From: Rahnella victoriana
Lineage (GTDB): Bacteria; Pseudomonadota; Gammaproteobacteria; Enterobacterales; Enterobacteriaceae
NCBI RefSeq assembly: GCF_004330295.1
Contig: NZ_SJOJ01000006.1
Location: forward strand, 62,001 to 126,000
Length of the DNA stretch: 64,000 nt
Reading direction: 5' to 3'
Shown: piece by piece, positions 40,500 to 47,849 of the stretch
How positions within the stretch are numbered: the first letter of the stretch is position 1
How the letters are laid out: each line of letters opens with the position of its first letter
Notes under the pieces: model-generated
The model's input: the letters and a program-made list of their open reading frames with translations, nothing else
Databases searched by the model: none
What the model was told of the DNA's origin: nothing
Program-made: the position numbers and the translations under genes

Positions 40500-40848
40500 A
40501 AGACCCTCTTAAACTTTCGCCGGAATTGTTCAGTAGGCTGGGCGCACTCATGCGGGTAGCCGGCGCGCATGAAGATGACGCGATCACCCGCTCTGTCGAA
40601 GCCCACGACGTGTACCACAACGCCCCACCAATCCTTGTAGTTCCGGTCCAGCTTCTGGATTTCTTCAGACATGCGCTCACCTTCCGGCTGTGCTCACAGA
40701 CATAAACTACCCACCACGCAGCGAACTGGTAGTTGCAGGGGATCCAGCGGTTACCTATCATCACTTCATACGAAAGAGAGCCAGCGGCCCCGCCTGTCGC
40801 AACACAGCGGATTTGCGGAACGCCAGCTTTTATGAGTAGACTGTTCAT
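40489..40848 (-). CDS. Small early protein overlapping DUF4222 gene
   Basis: 119 residues in one frame, but only the first about 60 (MNSLLIKAGVPQIRCVATGG; SYEVMIGNRWIPCNYQFAAW) look protein-like. The C-terminal half is read out of frame through the DUF4222 gene and is rich in Ser/Arg, as expected for a shadow. The true gene may be shorter and lost its stop by mutation, or the overlap is real. Downstream of the CII-like gene. Confidence 0.5.
   Translation of the reverse strand: MNSLLIKAGVPQIRCVATGGAAGSLSYEVMIGNRWIPCNYQFAAWWVVYVCEHSRKVSACLKKSRSWTGTTRIGGALWYTSWASTERVIASSSCAPATRMSAPSLLNNSGESLRGSYER
40496..40672 (-). CDS. DUF4222-type small phage protein
   Basis: 58 residues: MSEEIQKLDRNYKDWWGVVV, then HVVGFDRAGDRVIFMRAGYP and HECAQPTEQFRRKF, matching the DUF4222 family common next to replication genes in enterobacterial lambdoid phages. 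It overlaps the O-like start by 4 bp. Function unknown. Confidence 0.85.
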   Translation of the reverse strand: MSEEIQKLDRNYKDWWGVVVHVVGFDRAGDRVIFMRAGYPHECAQPTEQFRRKFKRVL

Positions 40849-40855
40849 GCGTTAA

Positions 40856-41362
40856 TTACTCCACACGATTTGTTAATGCACCGACGCCTCGGGACTGCAC
40901 TCCTGAGGCGTCAACCCTTTCATGCAAAGCCACAACTGACTTCACGTACTCATCGCGGGCAGCCAGATGCTTACGATGCAGAGCCATAATTTCGGCCTTT
41001 TCGTCCTGGTCAATAACGCCATCATCTGCAATTGACGCATTGATTTGCTGATCAACCTTCCCGCTCTTTGCCGCTACCTTTACCCCTTTGATAAACAGAT
41101 CAACGTGGTCCAGTTCGTCACGATTGGGGATTTCAACGAAAAAGCCCCCACGGCGCTGAGCAAAATAATCCGCCAGATGGTTGGTACCGCTGATGTCTTG
41201 CATCGCCTCCAATTCAACGATTTCGAAGAACCGGCAGCCGTTTTTTTCGTACAGGTTGTTGTTGAACTGCGTTTCAGTCATTCCCAGAGCGCCAGCCATT
41301 GCAGACCGACCACCGGGATAGGCTTTGCACATCGCTTTAACTACTGATTTCAGGTCTACCAT
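40856..41362 (-). CDS. CII-type regulator (YmfL family)
   Basis: 168 residues. The N-terminus VKAMCKAYPGGRSAMAGALG with FNNNLYEKNGCRFFEIVELE and HLADYFAQRRGG matches the YmfL/phage regulatory CII family, with an HTH around residues 18-40. It follows cro in the rightward-early position of lambda cII and probably favours lysogeny by activating repressor genes (inference). Confidence 0.88.
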   Translation of the reverse strand: MVDLKSVVKAMCKAYPGGRSAMAGALGMTETQFNNNLYEKNGCRFFEIVELEAMQDISGTNHLADYFAQRRGGFFVEIPNRDELDHVDLFIKGVKVAAKSGKVDQQINASIADDGVIDQDEKAEIMALHRKHLAARDEYVKSVVALHERVDASGVQSRGVGALTNRVE

Positions 41363-41387
41363 TTCTCATTTCCTTCGGTAGTTATGC

Positions 41388-41597
41388 TCAGGCAGCTGAG
41401 TCTGTAGTCTTTTCATAAAGCTCAGCTTTGAACTGAAGCTTTCCCTTGGTTCGGTATGCAGCTTCGGCTGCCCGTCCTTTCGGGATTAACTTCCCGGGGC
41501 GATTACGCCATTGATAGACGGCCTCGCTGGTTATCCCAAAAAAGGCGGCAACTTTCTCTGCACTGCCGAAGTGTTTTTCGATGTCGTCTGTGGTCAT
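41388..41597 (-). CDS. cro: Cro-like repressor
   Basis: A 69-residue YdaS/Cro-type HTH protein (IEKHFGSAEKVAAFFGITSE; AVYQWRNRPGKLIPKGRAAE). It is divergent from cI and is the first gene of the early replication operon, so it should act as Cro, shutting off cI and early promoters. The pR promoter and operators lie in the 100-bp gap. Confidence 0.9.
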   Translation of the reverse strand: MTTDDIEKHFGSAEKVAAFFGITSEAVYQWRNRPGKLIPKGRAAEAAYRTKGKLQFKAELYEKTTDSAA

Positions 41598-41604
41598 ATC
41601 GCCT

Positions 41605-41675
41605 CCATAACTAAGTTAAGTTAGATACTAAATACTAATCTTTATTAGGTCAATAAAAACTAAGATTACTTAGCT
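41605..41675 (-). promoter_or_regulatory. pR promoter and right operators
   Basis: On the minus strand TTGACC (41648-41653) and TAGTAT, 17 bp apart, form pR for cro. Operator-like sites: AACTAAGTTAAGTTAGA at 41609-41625 and CTAAGATTACTTAG at 41660-41673. The first is repeated exactly at 42398-42414 on the other side of cI. Confidence 0.75.
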
Positions 41676-41697
41676 TTATTTAATTCATGGTGGTGAG

Positions 41698-42324
41698 ATG
41701 GAAACGGTCGGCCAGCGGATAAAATCGCTAAGAAAGGTGACAAAAACATCCCAGAAAGATCTGGGCAAATTCTGCGGCGTGAGTGACGTGGCGGTGGGTT
41801 ATTGGGAAAAAGACGTGAACGTGCCGAGTGGTGAGTCTCTTTCTAAGTTGGCTAAGTTTTTCAACACGTCGATTGAATACGTACTTTACGGCACTGAGTT
41901 TGAAGATAAGCTGATCACCAGAATGCGGCGCATACCGGTCATTTCATGGGTCCAAGCCGGTGCTTTCACAGAGTCAAAATCACCTGAAACCTTCGCAGAT
42001 ATAGAGCGATGGGTAGAGACATCCCTTAGAGTGTCGGGTAATTCTTTCGCTTTAGAAGTTAAAGGGGATTCTATGACAAATCCCAATGGCCTCCCGACCA
42101 TTCCCCAGGGTGCCACGGTTATCGTCGACCCTGAGGCAGAGCCTGTTAATGGGAAAATCGTTGTTGCCAGAATAGATGGCACAAACGAGGCAACCGTTAA
42201 GAAACTGGTTATCGATGGGCCACAGAAATTCTTGGTACCTTTGAATCCTCGCTATCCAAACTTACCGATCAACGGTAACTGCACCATCATCGGTGTTGTC
42301 AAAGGCGTTCAATACGACCTTTAG
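41698..42324 (+). CDS. cI: CI repressor (HTH + S24 LexA-like peptidase)
   Basis: 208 residues. N-terminal HTH (TSQKDLGKFCGVSDVAVGYW), then a RecA-responsive S24 domain with cleavage site VQAGAF (Ala-Gly, about residue 86), catalytic Ser in EVKGDSMTNP and Lys in NEATVKKLV. Keeps the prophage silent; DNA damage would induce self-cleavage. Flanked by operators on both sides. Probably the main switch for induction of the satellite's helper. Confidence 0.95.
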   Translation: METVGQRIKSLRKVTKTSQKDLGKFCGVSDVAVGYWEKDVNVPSGESLSKLAKFFNTSIEYVLYGTEFEDKLITRMRRIPVISWVQAGAFTESKSPETFADIERWVETSLRVSGNSFALEVKGDSMTNPNGLPTIPQGATVIVDPEAEPVNGKIVVARIDGTNEATVKKLVIDGPQKFLVPLNPRYPNLPINGNCTIIGVVKGVQYDL

Positions 42325-42361
42325 TCCCTCTCCAAATTCCTGACTATCCCCAAACCAAATT

Positions 42362-42416
42362 AAACTAAGTTTAGTTTGGTTTTCCGCTTGACCATAAAAC
42401 TAAGTTAAGTTAGATT
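42362..42416 (+). promoter_or_regulatory. pL promoter and left operators
   Basis: TTGACC (42388-42393) and TAGATT (42411-42416) with a 17-bp spacer give a plus-strand promoter for the early operon to PrtN. AAACTAAGTTTAGTTT at 42362-42377 and AACTAAGTTAAGTTAGA at 42398-42414 match the pR-side operators, so CI would bind both sides and may loop, as in lambda. Confidence 0.8.
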
Positions 42417-42430
42417 TATTCTAACTACAG

Positions 42431-42515
42431 CACAACGACAAGAACACTGGGGGGTTGAGGGACTCACTTACCATCAACCCGATCTGACCACAGTCCCAGT
42501 GTTCTTCCCGTTGTG
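42431..42515 (+). ncRNA. Long hairpin in pL leader (hairpin A)
   Basis: CACAACG pairs with CGTTGTG (42509-42515) and AAGAACACTGGG (42440-42451) with CCCAGTGTTCTT (42495-42506). Inside, GGGTTGA (42452-42458) pairs with TCAACCC (42474-42480). The total is about 26 base pairs in one arm, right after the pL promoter. A structured leader or small RNA; similar termini occur in hairpin B. Confidence 0.55.
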
Positions 42516-42756
42516 GTGAATGCGCAGGCTGATGCGCTATCAAAATGCGCCGGAGCCAGTCCGTAAATCCGGGCCGCTATGGACATATGCCGGAGATAGT
42601 TCAGCACCGGCCACCGCAACCGCGAGTTGATCCAGCGCGTTATCTGGTCAGTGACCTGCCTGCACTCTCATGGCAGTGACAGCTGGGAAAGACGCGCAAG
42701 TCCAGACGATATCTGAGTGACTTAAAAAACAGATGTGAGCCAGTGGGAGCCTGGCA

Positions 42757-42838
42757 CATAACGGAAAGAGCACTGACGGTGAGCAAGCTGGCGAAGCTTT
42801 CACAGTCCGACAGTCCCGATAGTGCTCTCTCCGTTGTG
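42757..42838 (+). ncRNA. Long hairpin in pL leader (hairpin B)
   Basis: CATAACGGAAAGAGCACT (42757-42774) pairs with AGTGCTCTCTCCGTTGTG (42821-42838): 16 Watson-Crick pairs, one G-T and one mismatch out of 18. Its ends (CATAACG / CGTTGTG) resemble hairpin A 240 bp upstream. Role unknown; perhaps regulatory RNA or antitermination sites. Confidence 0.5.
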
Positions 42839-42844
42839 GCAAGC

Positions 42845-42900
42845 ATTAGGTGATGGTCGGGTTCCCTACCCGATTGCGGGTTCGACTCCCGCCGCCCAAT
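42845..42900 (+). other. tRNA-like 3' half in pL leader
   Basis: TCGGGTTCCCTACCCGA makes an anticodon-arm-like 5-bp stem with a 7-nt loop, and GCGGGTTCGACTCCCGC a perfect T-arm with the TTCGACT loop, followed by CGCCCAA. A proper acceptor 5' strand and D-arm cannot be found, so it is a partial tRNA or tRNA mimic, not a working tRNA gene. Confidence 0.45.
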
Positions 42901-43140
42901 CAGATCGACGTGGAACCTCGATAATTGCTGTGTGTAGTTGTCTTTCGGCGGTGGCATGACTCTTCAACCATCCAACATCAGGGGGAGCGAAGATAGTGTT
43001 CTGATCATGACCACCGCCAATTTTTTCGCAGACATAGACAAGGGCCGCTGGCACCCACCCAGCACGCCCTGTGCATTACCGGCCGCCCTTGTCTATGTGT
43101 GTGAGTAATTTCCCGCGGTGTGCGCCGCGATAACGAGGAC

Positions 43141-43518
43141 ATGAAAATGGCTGAAAGTCGTATGACCAACGTCCCGGAGTTTCTCTCCGAACTGGACGCC
43201 GGTATTTTCGAAAACAAAATCGCCGCCGCGCTGAACACTGCCGCTCTTGGTGTTCTGAATAATGGTGGTAAAGGCAAAGTAACCATCGAGATTGATGTTT
43301 CCCGGATCAGTAATTCGATGGAAGAAAAACGCGTGATGCTGGCTCACAAACTGAAGTTCACAGCACCTACGCCGCGCGGGAAATCGTCTGAAGAAGACAC
43401 CACCGAAACCCCAATGTACGTGGGTAAAGGCGGCAAGCTGACCATCATGCAGGAAGACCAAGGCCAGCTGTTCACCATCGCCGGGGATCCTGACGGCAAA
43501 CTGCGTGACGCGCGATAA
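43141..43518 (+). CDS. Early-operon protein of unknown function
   Basis: 125 residues from ATG 43141 behind GAGG. MKMAESRMTNVPEFLSELDA, then KGKVTIEIDVSRISNSMEEK and KLTIMQEDQGQLFTIAGDPD. Paired with the DUF2303 gene downstream, an arrangement known in lambdoid prophages, suggesting a joint role in early host takeover or DNA metabolism. Not recognised beyond that. Confidence 0.75.
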   Translation: MKMAESRMTNVPEFLSELDAGIFENKIAAALNTAALGVLNNGGKGKVTIEIDVSRISNSMEEKRVMLAHKLKFTAPTPRGKSSEEDTTETPMYVGKGGKLTIMQEDQGQLFTIAGDPDGKLRDAR

Positions 43519-43552
43519 GCATCGTTTAACCATCCGATAAAAGGAAATCATT

Positions 43553-44380
43553 ATGTCTCAAGTTTTAGACGCATCAGCAATCAAAGAAGTCAGGGATATG
43601 TCGCTATCCGCGCTGCTGGAAGAGCGCCTGTCCTCAGCTGATTGCCCTGCTGTTGCTTTGCCTGAATCAGTCCGTATTCATTCGCTGGAAAGCCTGCAGG
43701 ACGGCCGGTTCCGGTTCCGTGGGAAGATGGAAACCGCCAGCATTCAGGATTTCTCCCGTTACTGCAAAGATTACGCAGGCGAAGGCGTCCGCAGCTTCAT
43801 CAACGCTGACAGCATGTCGGCGGTGACCGTCTTTAACCTCGGCACGCTGGTCGCACCAGGGCACGCGGATAACACAGCCGTTCTGAAACTGAAACGCACC
43901 GCGCCATTCCAGGCACTGCTAAATATCAACGGCGATAAAAACTCACAGAAAGATTTGGCTGAGTGGCTGGAAGACTGGTCTGAATTCCTGCTGGCGTTTA
44001 CCGCTGACGGCGAAGTATTGGACATCAAGAAAGCGATCGGCGGCGTCCGCAAAATCACCATCGAAGCATCCAGCTCTGCAGATCACGAAGATAGTGATTT
44101 CGGCGCTAAACGCTCAGTGATGGAAAGCGTGGAGGCGAAAAGCAAAGAAGCCATGCCTGCGGCTTTCGAATTTAAGTGTGTGCCGTATGAAGGCCTTGGC
44201 GAACGCCGATTCCGTCTGCGCTACAGCGTGCTAACCGGCGGCAATGCTCCGGTGCTGGTTCTGCGGATCGTGCAGTTGGAAACAGCTGAAGAAATGATGG
44301 CCACCGAGTTCCGCGAACTACTGGAAGCCAACTTCACCGACGTTGAAGTCGAAACATTCATCGGTGAGTTCAAAGCCTGA
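43553..44380 (+). CDS. DUF2303 protein (YfdQ-like)
   Basis: 275 residues resembling YfdQ of E. coli prophage CPS-53: ALPESVRIHSLESLQDGRFR, FSRYCKDYAGEGVRSFINAD, TLVAPGHADNTAVLKLKRTA and FEFKCVPYEGLGERRFRLRY. Function unknown; common in the early left operon of lambdoid phages. Followed by an imperfect hairpin at 44392-44420. Confidence 0.87.
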   Translation: MSQVLDASAIKEVRDMSLSALLEERLSSADCPAVALPESVRIHSLESLQDGRFRFRGKMETASIQDFSRYCKDYAGEGVRSFINADSMSAVTVFNLGTLVAPGHADNTAVLKLKRTAPFQALLNINGDKNSQKDLAEWLEDWSEFLLAFTADGEVLDIKKAIGGVRKITIEASSSADHEDSDFGAKRSVMESVEAKSKEAMPAAFEFKCVPYEGLGERRFRLRYSVLTGGNAPVLVLRIVQLETAEEMMATEFRELLEANFTDVEVETFIGEFKA

Positions 44381-44498
44381 TAGCGCGGCCTTAAATGCCC
44401 TGACCTACTGGGGCATTTAGTGAATCGTTATTAGTGAAATTTAATTGCCAACTCTGGCAAGGGATTCGTTCACGCTGAAATCTGAGGAAGGCTATTTC

Positions 44499-44573
44499 AT
44501 GAAACTTGATATTGCATATTTCTTGGTGCTCGGAGTGGTAATGGGAATGACTTATTTGGGGATGCAGCCATGA
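44499..44573 (+). CDS. 24-residue membrane microprotein
   Basis: MKLDIAYFLVLGVVMGMTYL plus GMQP: one hydrophobic segment, no other features. Ribosome-binding site GAGGAAG is well placed and the TGA overlaps the ATG of the next gene (ATGA), which supports translation and coupling. A regulatory or leader role is possible. Confidence 0.6.
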   Translation: MKLDIAYFLVLGVVMGMTYLGMQP

Positions 44574-45229
44574 AAGAACGCCCTATTTTATTCAACGCTG
44601 AAATGGTTAAGGCCATTCTCAGTGGTCGCAAAACGCAGACGCGCCGGGTTATCAAATTCCCTCTTCGTGATGTGAACATGGGTTGTGAGCTCGCTGGAAA
44701 TGAACTAGCAGGAGAAGTTGCAGCCGGTGATTACCGCAACTGCCCTTTGGACCAGCCAGGAGATCAGCTGTGGGTACGTGAGGCTATTTTCCCAGCACCA
44801 TTGGAACTTCAGTCGATACCACCACGGGAAACTCTGTGGAACATCGCATATCGCGATGGCAAGCAACTGGAGAAACTTGCGCCAGCGGCATACAACCCAA
44901 CGATTTATAACTATGAGCGCTGGACGCCATCCATCCACATGCCGCGCTGGGCCAGCCGTATTCAGTTGGAAATAACCAAAGTCGGCGTACAGCGTCTGCA
45001 GGAAATCAGTTCAGGTGACGCTGTCCGTGAGGGAATTTGTCAACTTCCGGCTTCTGGCCGCTACTGCATCAATCCCGGTGACCAATATTTCGGCGGTGCC
45101 AGTCACAGCGCCAAAGAAGTTTATTCCTGGTTGTGGGAGTCGATTTACGGCGAAGGCAGCTGGCAGGCTAACCCGTGGGTATGGGTGATCGAATTCGAAC
45201 GTGTAGCGCCAGCAGGGGAGCAGCCATGA
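44570..45229 (+). CDS. ASCH-like phage protein
   Basis: 219 residues starting MKERPILFNAEMVKAILSGR then KTQTRRVIKFP, typical of phage ASCH/PUA-like proteins that bind RNA or modified nucleic acid, with CPLDQPGDQLWVREAIFPAP and a C-terminal WLWESIYGEGSWQANPWVWV. Overlaps both neighbours by 4 bp, so it is coexpressed with the DGQHR protein. Confidence 0.85.
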   Translation: MKERPILFNAEMVKAILSGRKTQTRRVIKFPLRDVNMGCELAGNELAGEVAAGDYRNCPLDQPGDQLWVREAIFPAPLELQSIPPRETLWNIAYRDGKQLEKLAPAAYNPTIYNYERWTPSIHMPRWASRIQLEITKVGVQRLQEISSGDAVREGICQLPASGRYCINPGDQYFGGASHSAKEVYSWLWESIYGEGSWQANPWVWVIEFERVAPAGEQP

Positions 45230-46302
45230 CTGATAAAACACAAATGGAATATTACTTTGAGTTCCCTGCGTCATACGGCTTTCAGGGCGACACCTATGTT
45301 TTGCTGATGACTATTCCGGGCAGAACGCTGACCAGAGTTTTGTCGTCTGATAATTTCGGCCACGCACTGGACCATTCACAGCGCGAAATTAACAAAACGC
45401 GAGTTAAAAAATTCCATGACTATTTAGTCAATTCAGTTGAAACCAAAACGGCATTCATTATTCCGCCGCTGGTTGGCAACTGTGATTCTGATATTGAATT
45501 CGAACCGTTCGGCAACACGAACGTCGGCATCGTAAGATTTCCAATGGATGCAGAAATTAAATTATTTGATGGTCAGCACCGCGCCGCCGGGATCAGCGAT
45601 TTTTGCCGGAACTACAGCACCTCAGTTTCAGTTCCTCTGATGCTGACACAGAAATTACCGCTAAAAGTAAGGCAGCAGTTTTTCTCTGACATAAATAACA
45701 ACGTCTCTAAACCGTCCGCCGCCATCAATATGGCTTACAACGGAAGAGATGCTGTTGCCCAAAGCATGGTGTCTTTCCTGTCTACTCACGAACTTTTCTC
45801 AGTGATCACTGACTTTGAGCACAATGTTGTTCCGGCCAAAAGCGAGTTGTGGATCAGCTTTAAGGCGCTGAGTGATGCAACAGCAAAATTCTCTGTCAGT
45901 AAGGGGAAAGAAGTCTCAACAGGTGATATTTACGACATCTGGGAGGCGTGGCTTAGCCTTACCGCTATCAAGGATCTTCACCATTCTGTTTCACCCGCTG
46001 AATACAAACGGGATTACATCCAGTTCCACGCCGTGATGATCAATGCATTCGGCTACGCAATTCAGGAGCTGCTTAAACATCGTCCGGTTCAGGGGGTTGT
46101 GTTGATGATCGAAGAGTTAGCCAACAAGAGCACATCTCTTGATCTGGAAAACTTCTTCGAGATTTTCAATTGGGGAGGTATTTGCGCCAATACAGACAAA
46201 GAGCGGCCAACGGTAATTGCCAGTATTCCAGCTCAAAAGGCGGCCGGCCAGCGCCTGGCTCTTGCGATTCAACAGACATCTTTCAAACCGGATATTGCAT
46301 GA
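45226..46302 (+). CDS. DGQHR-domain (DndB-like) protein
   Basis: 358 residues from ATG 45226. The signature FDGQHRAAGISDFCRNY (residues about 115-131) and FFSDINNNVSKPSAAINMAY match DndB/DGQHR proteins; DndB regulates phosphorothioate DNA modification in Dnd systems. Here it stands alone in a phage early operon, with no DndA/C/D/E. It could mark or protect phage DNA or counter a host Dnd system (inference). Confidence 0.88.
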   Translation: MTDKTQMEYYFEFPASYGFQGDTYVLLMTIPGRTLTRVLSSDNFGHALDHSQREINKTRVKKFHDYLVNSVETKTAFIIPPLVGNCDSDIEFEPFGNTNVGIVRFPMDAEIKLFDGQHRAAGISDFCRNYSTSVSVPLMLTQKLPLKVRQQFFSDINNNVSKPSAAINMAYNGRDAVAQSMVSFLSTHELFSVITDFEHNVVPAKSELWISFKALSDATAKFSVSKGKEVSTGDIYDIWEAWLSLTAIKDLHHSVSPAEYKRDYIQFHAVMINAFGYAIQELLKHRPVQGVVLMIEELANKSTSLDLENFFEIFNWGGICANTDKERPTVIASIPAQKAAGQRLALAIQQTSFKPDIA

Positions 46303-46463
46303 CTGAGTCCAACCGTTCGCATTTAGTCAGAAGGTTACTTGTGAAACGAATGCTGAACCTGTGGTTTGTTCCAGTTGAGTTTGCGCCAGCAATGCCACCA
46401 GGGAAGAAAATGCTCTGGTGGCGAGCTGGGAAATATTACGGCCGATTTCGGATCAGCCAGTAA
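46299..46463 (+). CDS. Small basic protein after DGQHR gene
   Basis: 54 residues: MTESNRSHLVRRLLVKRMLN, then LWFVPVEFAPAMPPGKKMLW, ending YYGRFRISQ. Arg/Lys- and Trp-rich. Its ATG overlaps the stop of the DGQHR gene (ATGA). Not recognised; possibly a nucleic-acid-binding accessory. Confidence 0.65.
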   Translation: MTESNRSHLVRRLLVKRMLNLWFVPVEFAPAMPPGKKMLWWRAGKYYGRFRISQ

Positions 46464-46506
46464 GCCGGTGTGCAGCCGACAATAACTAACCGTGTGGAGA
46501 ATACTT

Positions 46507-46767
46507 ATGAACACAGCTTTTTTATTAATGGCCGAGTTTGAAACAGCCACCATTAGTCTCTCAGATGTTGCAGAGCGCTATTTCGGAATGAAGCCGTCAA
46601 CGGCAGAAAGCAAAGCGGCCATCGGTCAATTTCCGGTACCAACCTTCCGCGCCAGCGATAGCCAGAAGTCGCCGCGGATGATCCACATTCAGGACTTAGC
46701 GGATCATCTGGACAGGCAGAGGCAGAAGGGAAAGGAGCTTTTCGAAAGCATGCAAAGCAGAGCGTGA
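46507..46767 (+). CDS. Pyocin activator PrtN-like protein
   Basis: 86 residues from ATG 46507. MNTAFLLMAEFETATISLSD, then VAERYFGMKPSTAESKAAIG and MIHIQDLADHLDRQRQKGKE match the PrtN family (activator of pyocin genes in Pseudomonas, widespread in prophages, often next to integrase). The last gene before the prophage end; followed by a terminator. Here no integrase is adjacent. Confidence 0.9.
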   Translation: MNTAFLLMAEFETATISLSDVAERYFGMKPSTAESKAAIGQFPVPTFRASDSQKSPRMIHIQDLADHLDRQRQKGKELFESMQSRA

Positions 46768-46770
46768 GCA

Positions 46771-46792
46771 GCCGGGGAAACCCGGTTTTTTT
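46771..46792 (+). terminator. Terminator at end of early operon
   Basis: GCCGGGGAAACCCGG followed by seven T, just after the PrtN-like gene. Confidence 0.85.
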
Positions 46793-46884
46793 AATTTTAT
46801 TTTTGGGGATTCTCATTTATTGCGCGGGTATTTTATGACACATCAGCACCCCAAGAGCACCCCGTGAACATATAACTGATTGTT

Positions 46885-46918
46885 TTAAATAAAAGAAGCC
46901 CCGCCAATGTGACGGGGC
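46885..46918 (-). terminator. cutC terminator
   Basis: Minus strand GCCCCGTCACATTGGCGGGGC followed by TTCTTTTATTT, 60 bp past the cutC stop. Marks host DNA next to the prophage end. Confidence 0.8.
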
Positions 46919-46977
46919 CTGGTACTTGCGCAGGGCGACGCAATAAGGGTCGTGTGACCCGGTTAAATTTGCTGTCG

Positions 46978-47736
46978 TTACGCCGTGCGGGATATTTCAT
47001 CGTCAAACTGCAATGTGCTTTTCATTGCGGCAACAATATCGCCGTCTACGCAATAACGACTGAATTCATCAAAATCCGTGTCAGAACTCATGGTGACACC
47101 GGCTTTGCGGTAGCGCATGGAAGAAGGCACCTGACGCCCTGCTGAGCTGTGCAATTCGGTCAGCCCGATATCGACAAACTTTTGCAGGTTGGTCAGCCGC
47201 ACACCCGCGCCCGCCATAATAATAGGACCACGCGTCAGCTGATTCAGTTCCCGAAGCATCGGTAATCCGACCTCGGCATTTTGCTGTTGGCCTGAAGTCA
47301 GAATGCGCGCCACCCCTAACTGAGTCAACTGCTCTAATGCGATCTTCGGGTTAAGACACATATCGAAAGCGCGATGGAATGTCACGGCCATATCGCCGCA
47401 CAGCGCCATCACTTCCCACATTCTTGGCATATCAATATGCCCTTCCGCATCGAGCATACCGACGACCAGCCCGGGAAAGCCGAGATCACGGATACAGGCG
47501 ATGTCACTTTTCAACACCTCAAACTCACTCTGGCTGTAGCAAAAGTCACCGCCCCGCGGACGTACAATCGGATGTACCGGGATGGTCACTTTTTCCTTCG
47601 CCAGTTTCAGGGTGCCGTAACTCGGCGTAATACCGCCGTCAGCCTGACTGGCGCATAATTCGACGCGATCGGCTCCGGCTTGTTCTGCTGTCAACGCACA
47701 GTCCACGCTGTAACAACACACTTCTAATTTAGTCAT
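46978..47736 (-). CDS. cutC: CutC family protein
   Basis: 252 residues, a TIM-barrel protein of the CutC family: [55 protein letters not shown] and [17 protein letters not shown]. Historically linked to copper homeostasis; its true enzymatic role is not settled. Upstream is divergent from the C-S lyase gene; in E. coli cutC is next to yecM-argS too. Confidence 0.95.
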   Translation of the reverse strand: MTKLEVCCYSVDCALTAEQAGADRVELCASQADGGITPSYGTLKLAKEKVTIPVHPIVRPRGGDFCYSQSEFEVLKSDIACIRDLGFPGLVVGMLDAEGHIDMPRMWEVMALCGDMAVTFHRAFDMCLNPKIALEQLTQLGVARILTSGQQQNAEVGLPMLRELNQLTRGPIIMAGAGVRLTNLQKFVDIGLTELHSSAGRQVPSSMRYRKAGVTMSSDTDFDEFSRYCVDGDIVAAMKSTLQFDDEISRTA

Positions 47737-47849
47737 GTGATCTCTCCTGATTACGGCATTATGCTACAACACTTGTCTGTAACCGGCCATGTCGCGTAGG
47801 CTTTGAGATGAGCATCCCCGCCCAACCTGCTTGCTTAGGAAAGCTAACT

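Larger units (their letters stand above)
1..46890 (-). mobile_element. Lambda-type prophage (left end outside window)
   Basis: A continuous set of lambdoid genes runs from tail-tip gene J at the left edge to a PrtN-like gene and its terminator near 46.79 kb. The next host gene, cutC, has its own terminator at 46.90 kb, so the right attachment boundary lies between about 46793 and 46890. Regulation, replication, lysis, packaging, head and tail modules are in lambda order with late genes on the minus strand. Its protease-capsid gene is split by a second element. No integrase is found at the cutC side; it may lie beyond the left edge or be lost. The exact att sites could not be determined. Confidence 0.95.

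Noticed and set aside
42431-42838. Retron-like ncRNA from the paired hairpins
   Set aside because: No reverse transcriptase gene is present nearby.
45226-46302. Complete Dnd phosphorothioation system
   Set aside because: Only a DndB-like protein is present; no DndA, C, D or E.
1-46890. Tailocin (headless phage tail) because of the PrtN-like gene
   Set aside because: Terminase, portal, cos and capsid genes are present, so it is a prophage.
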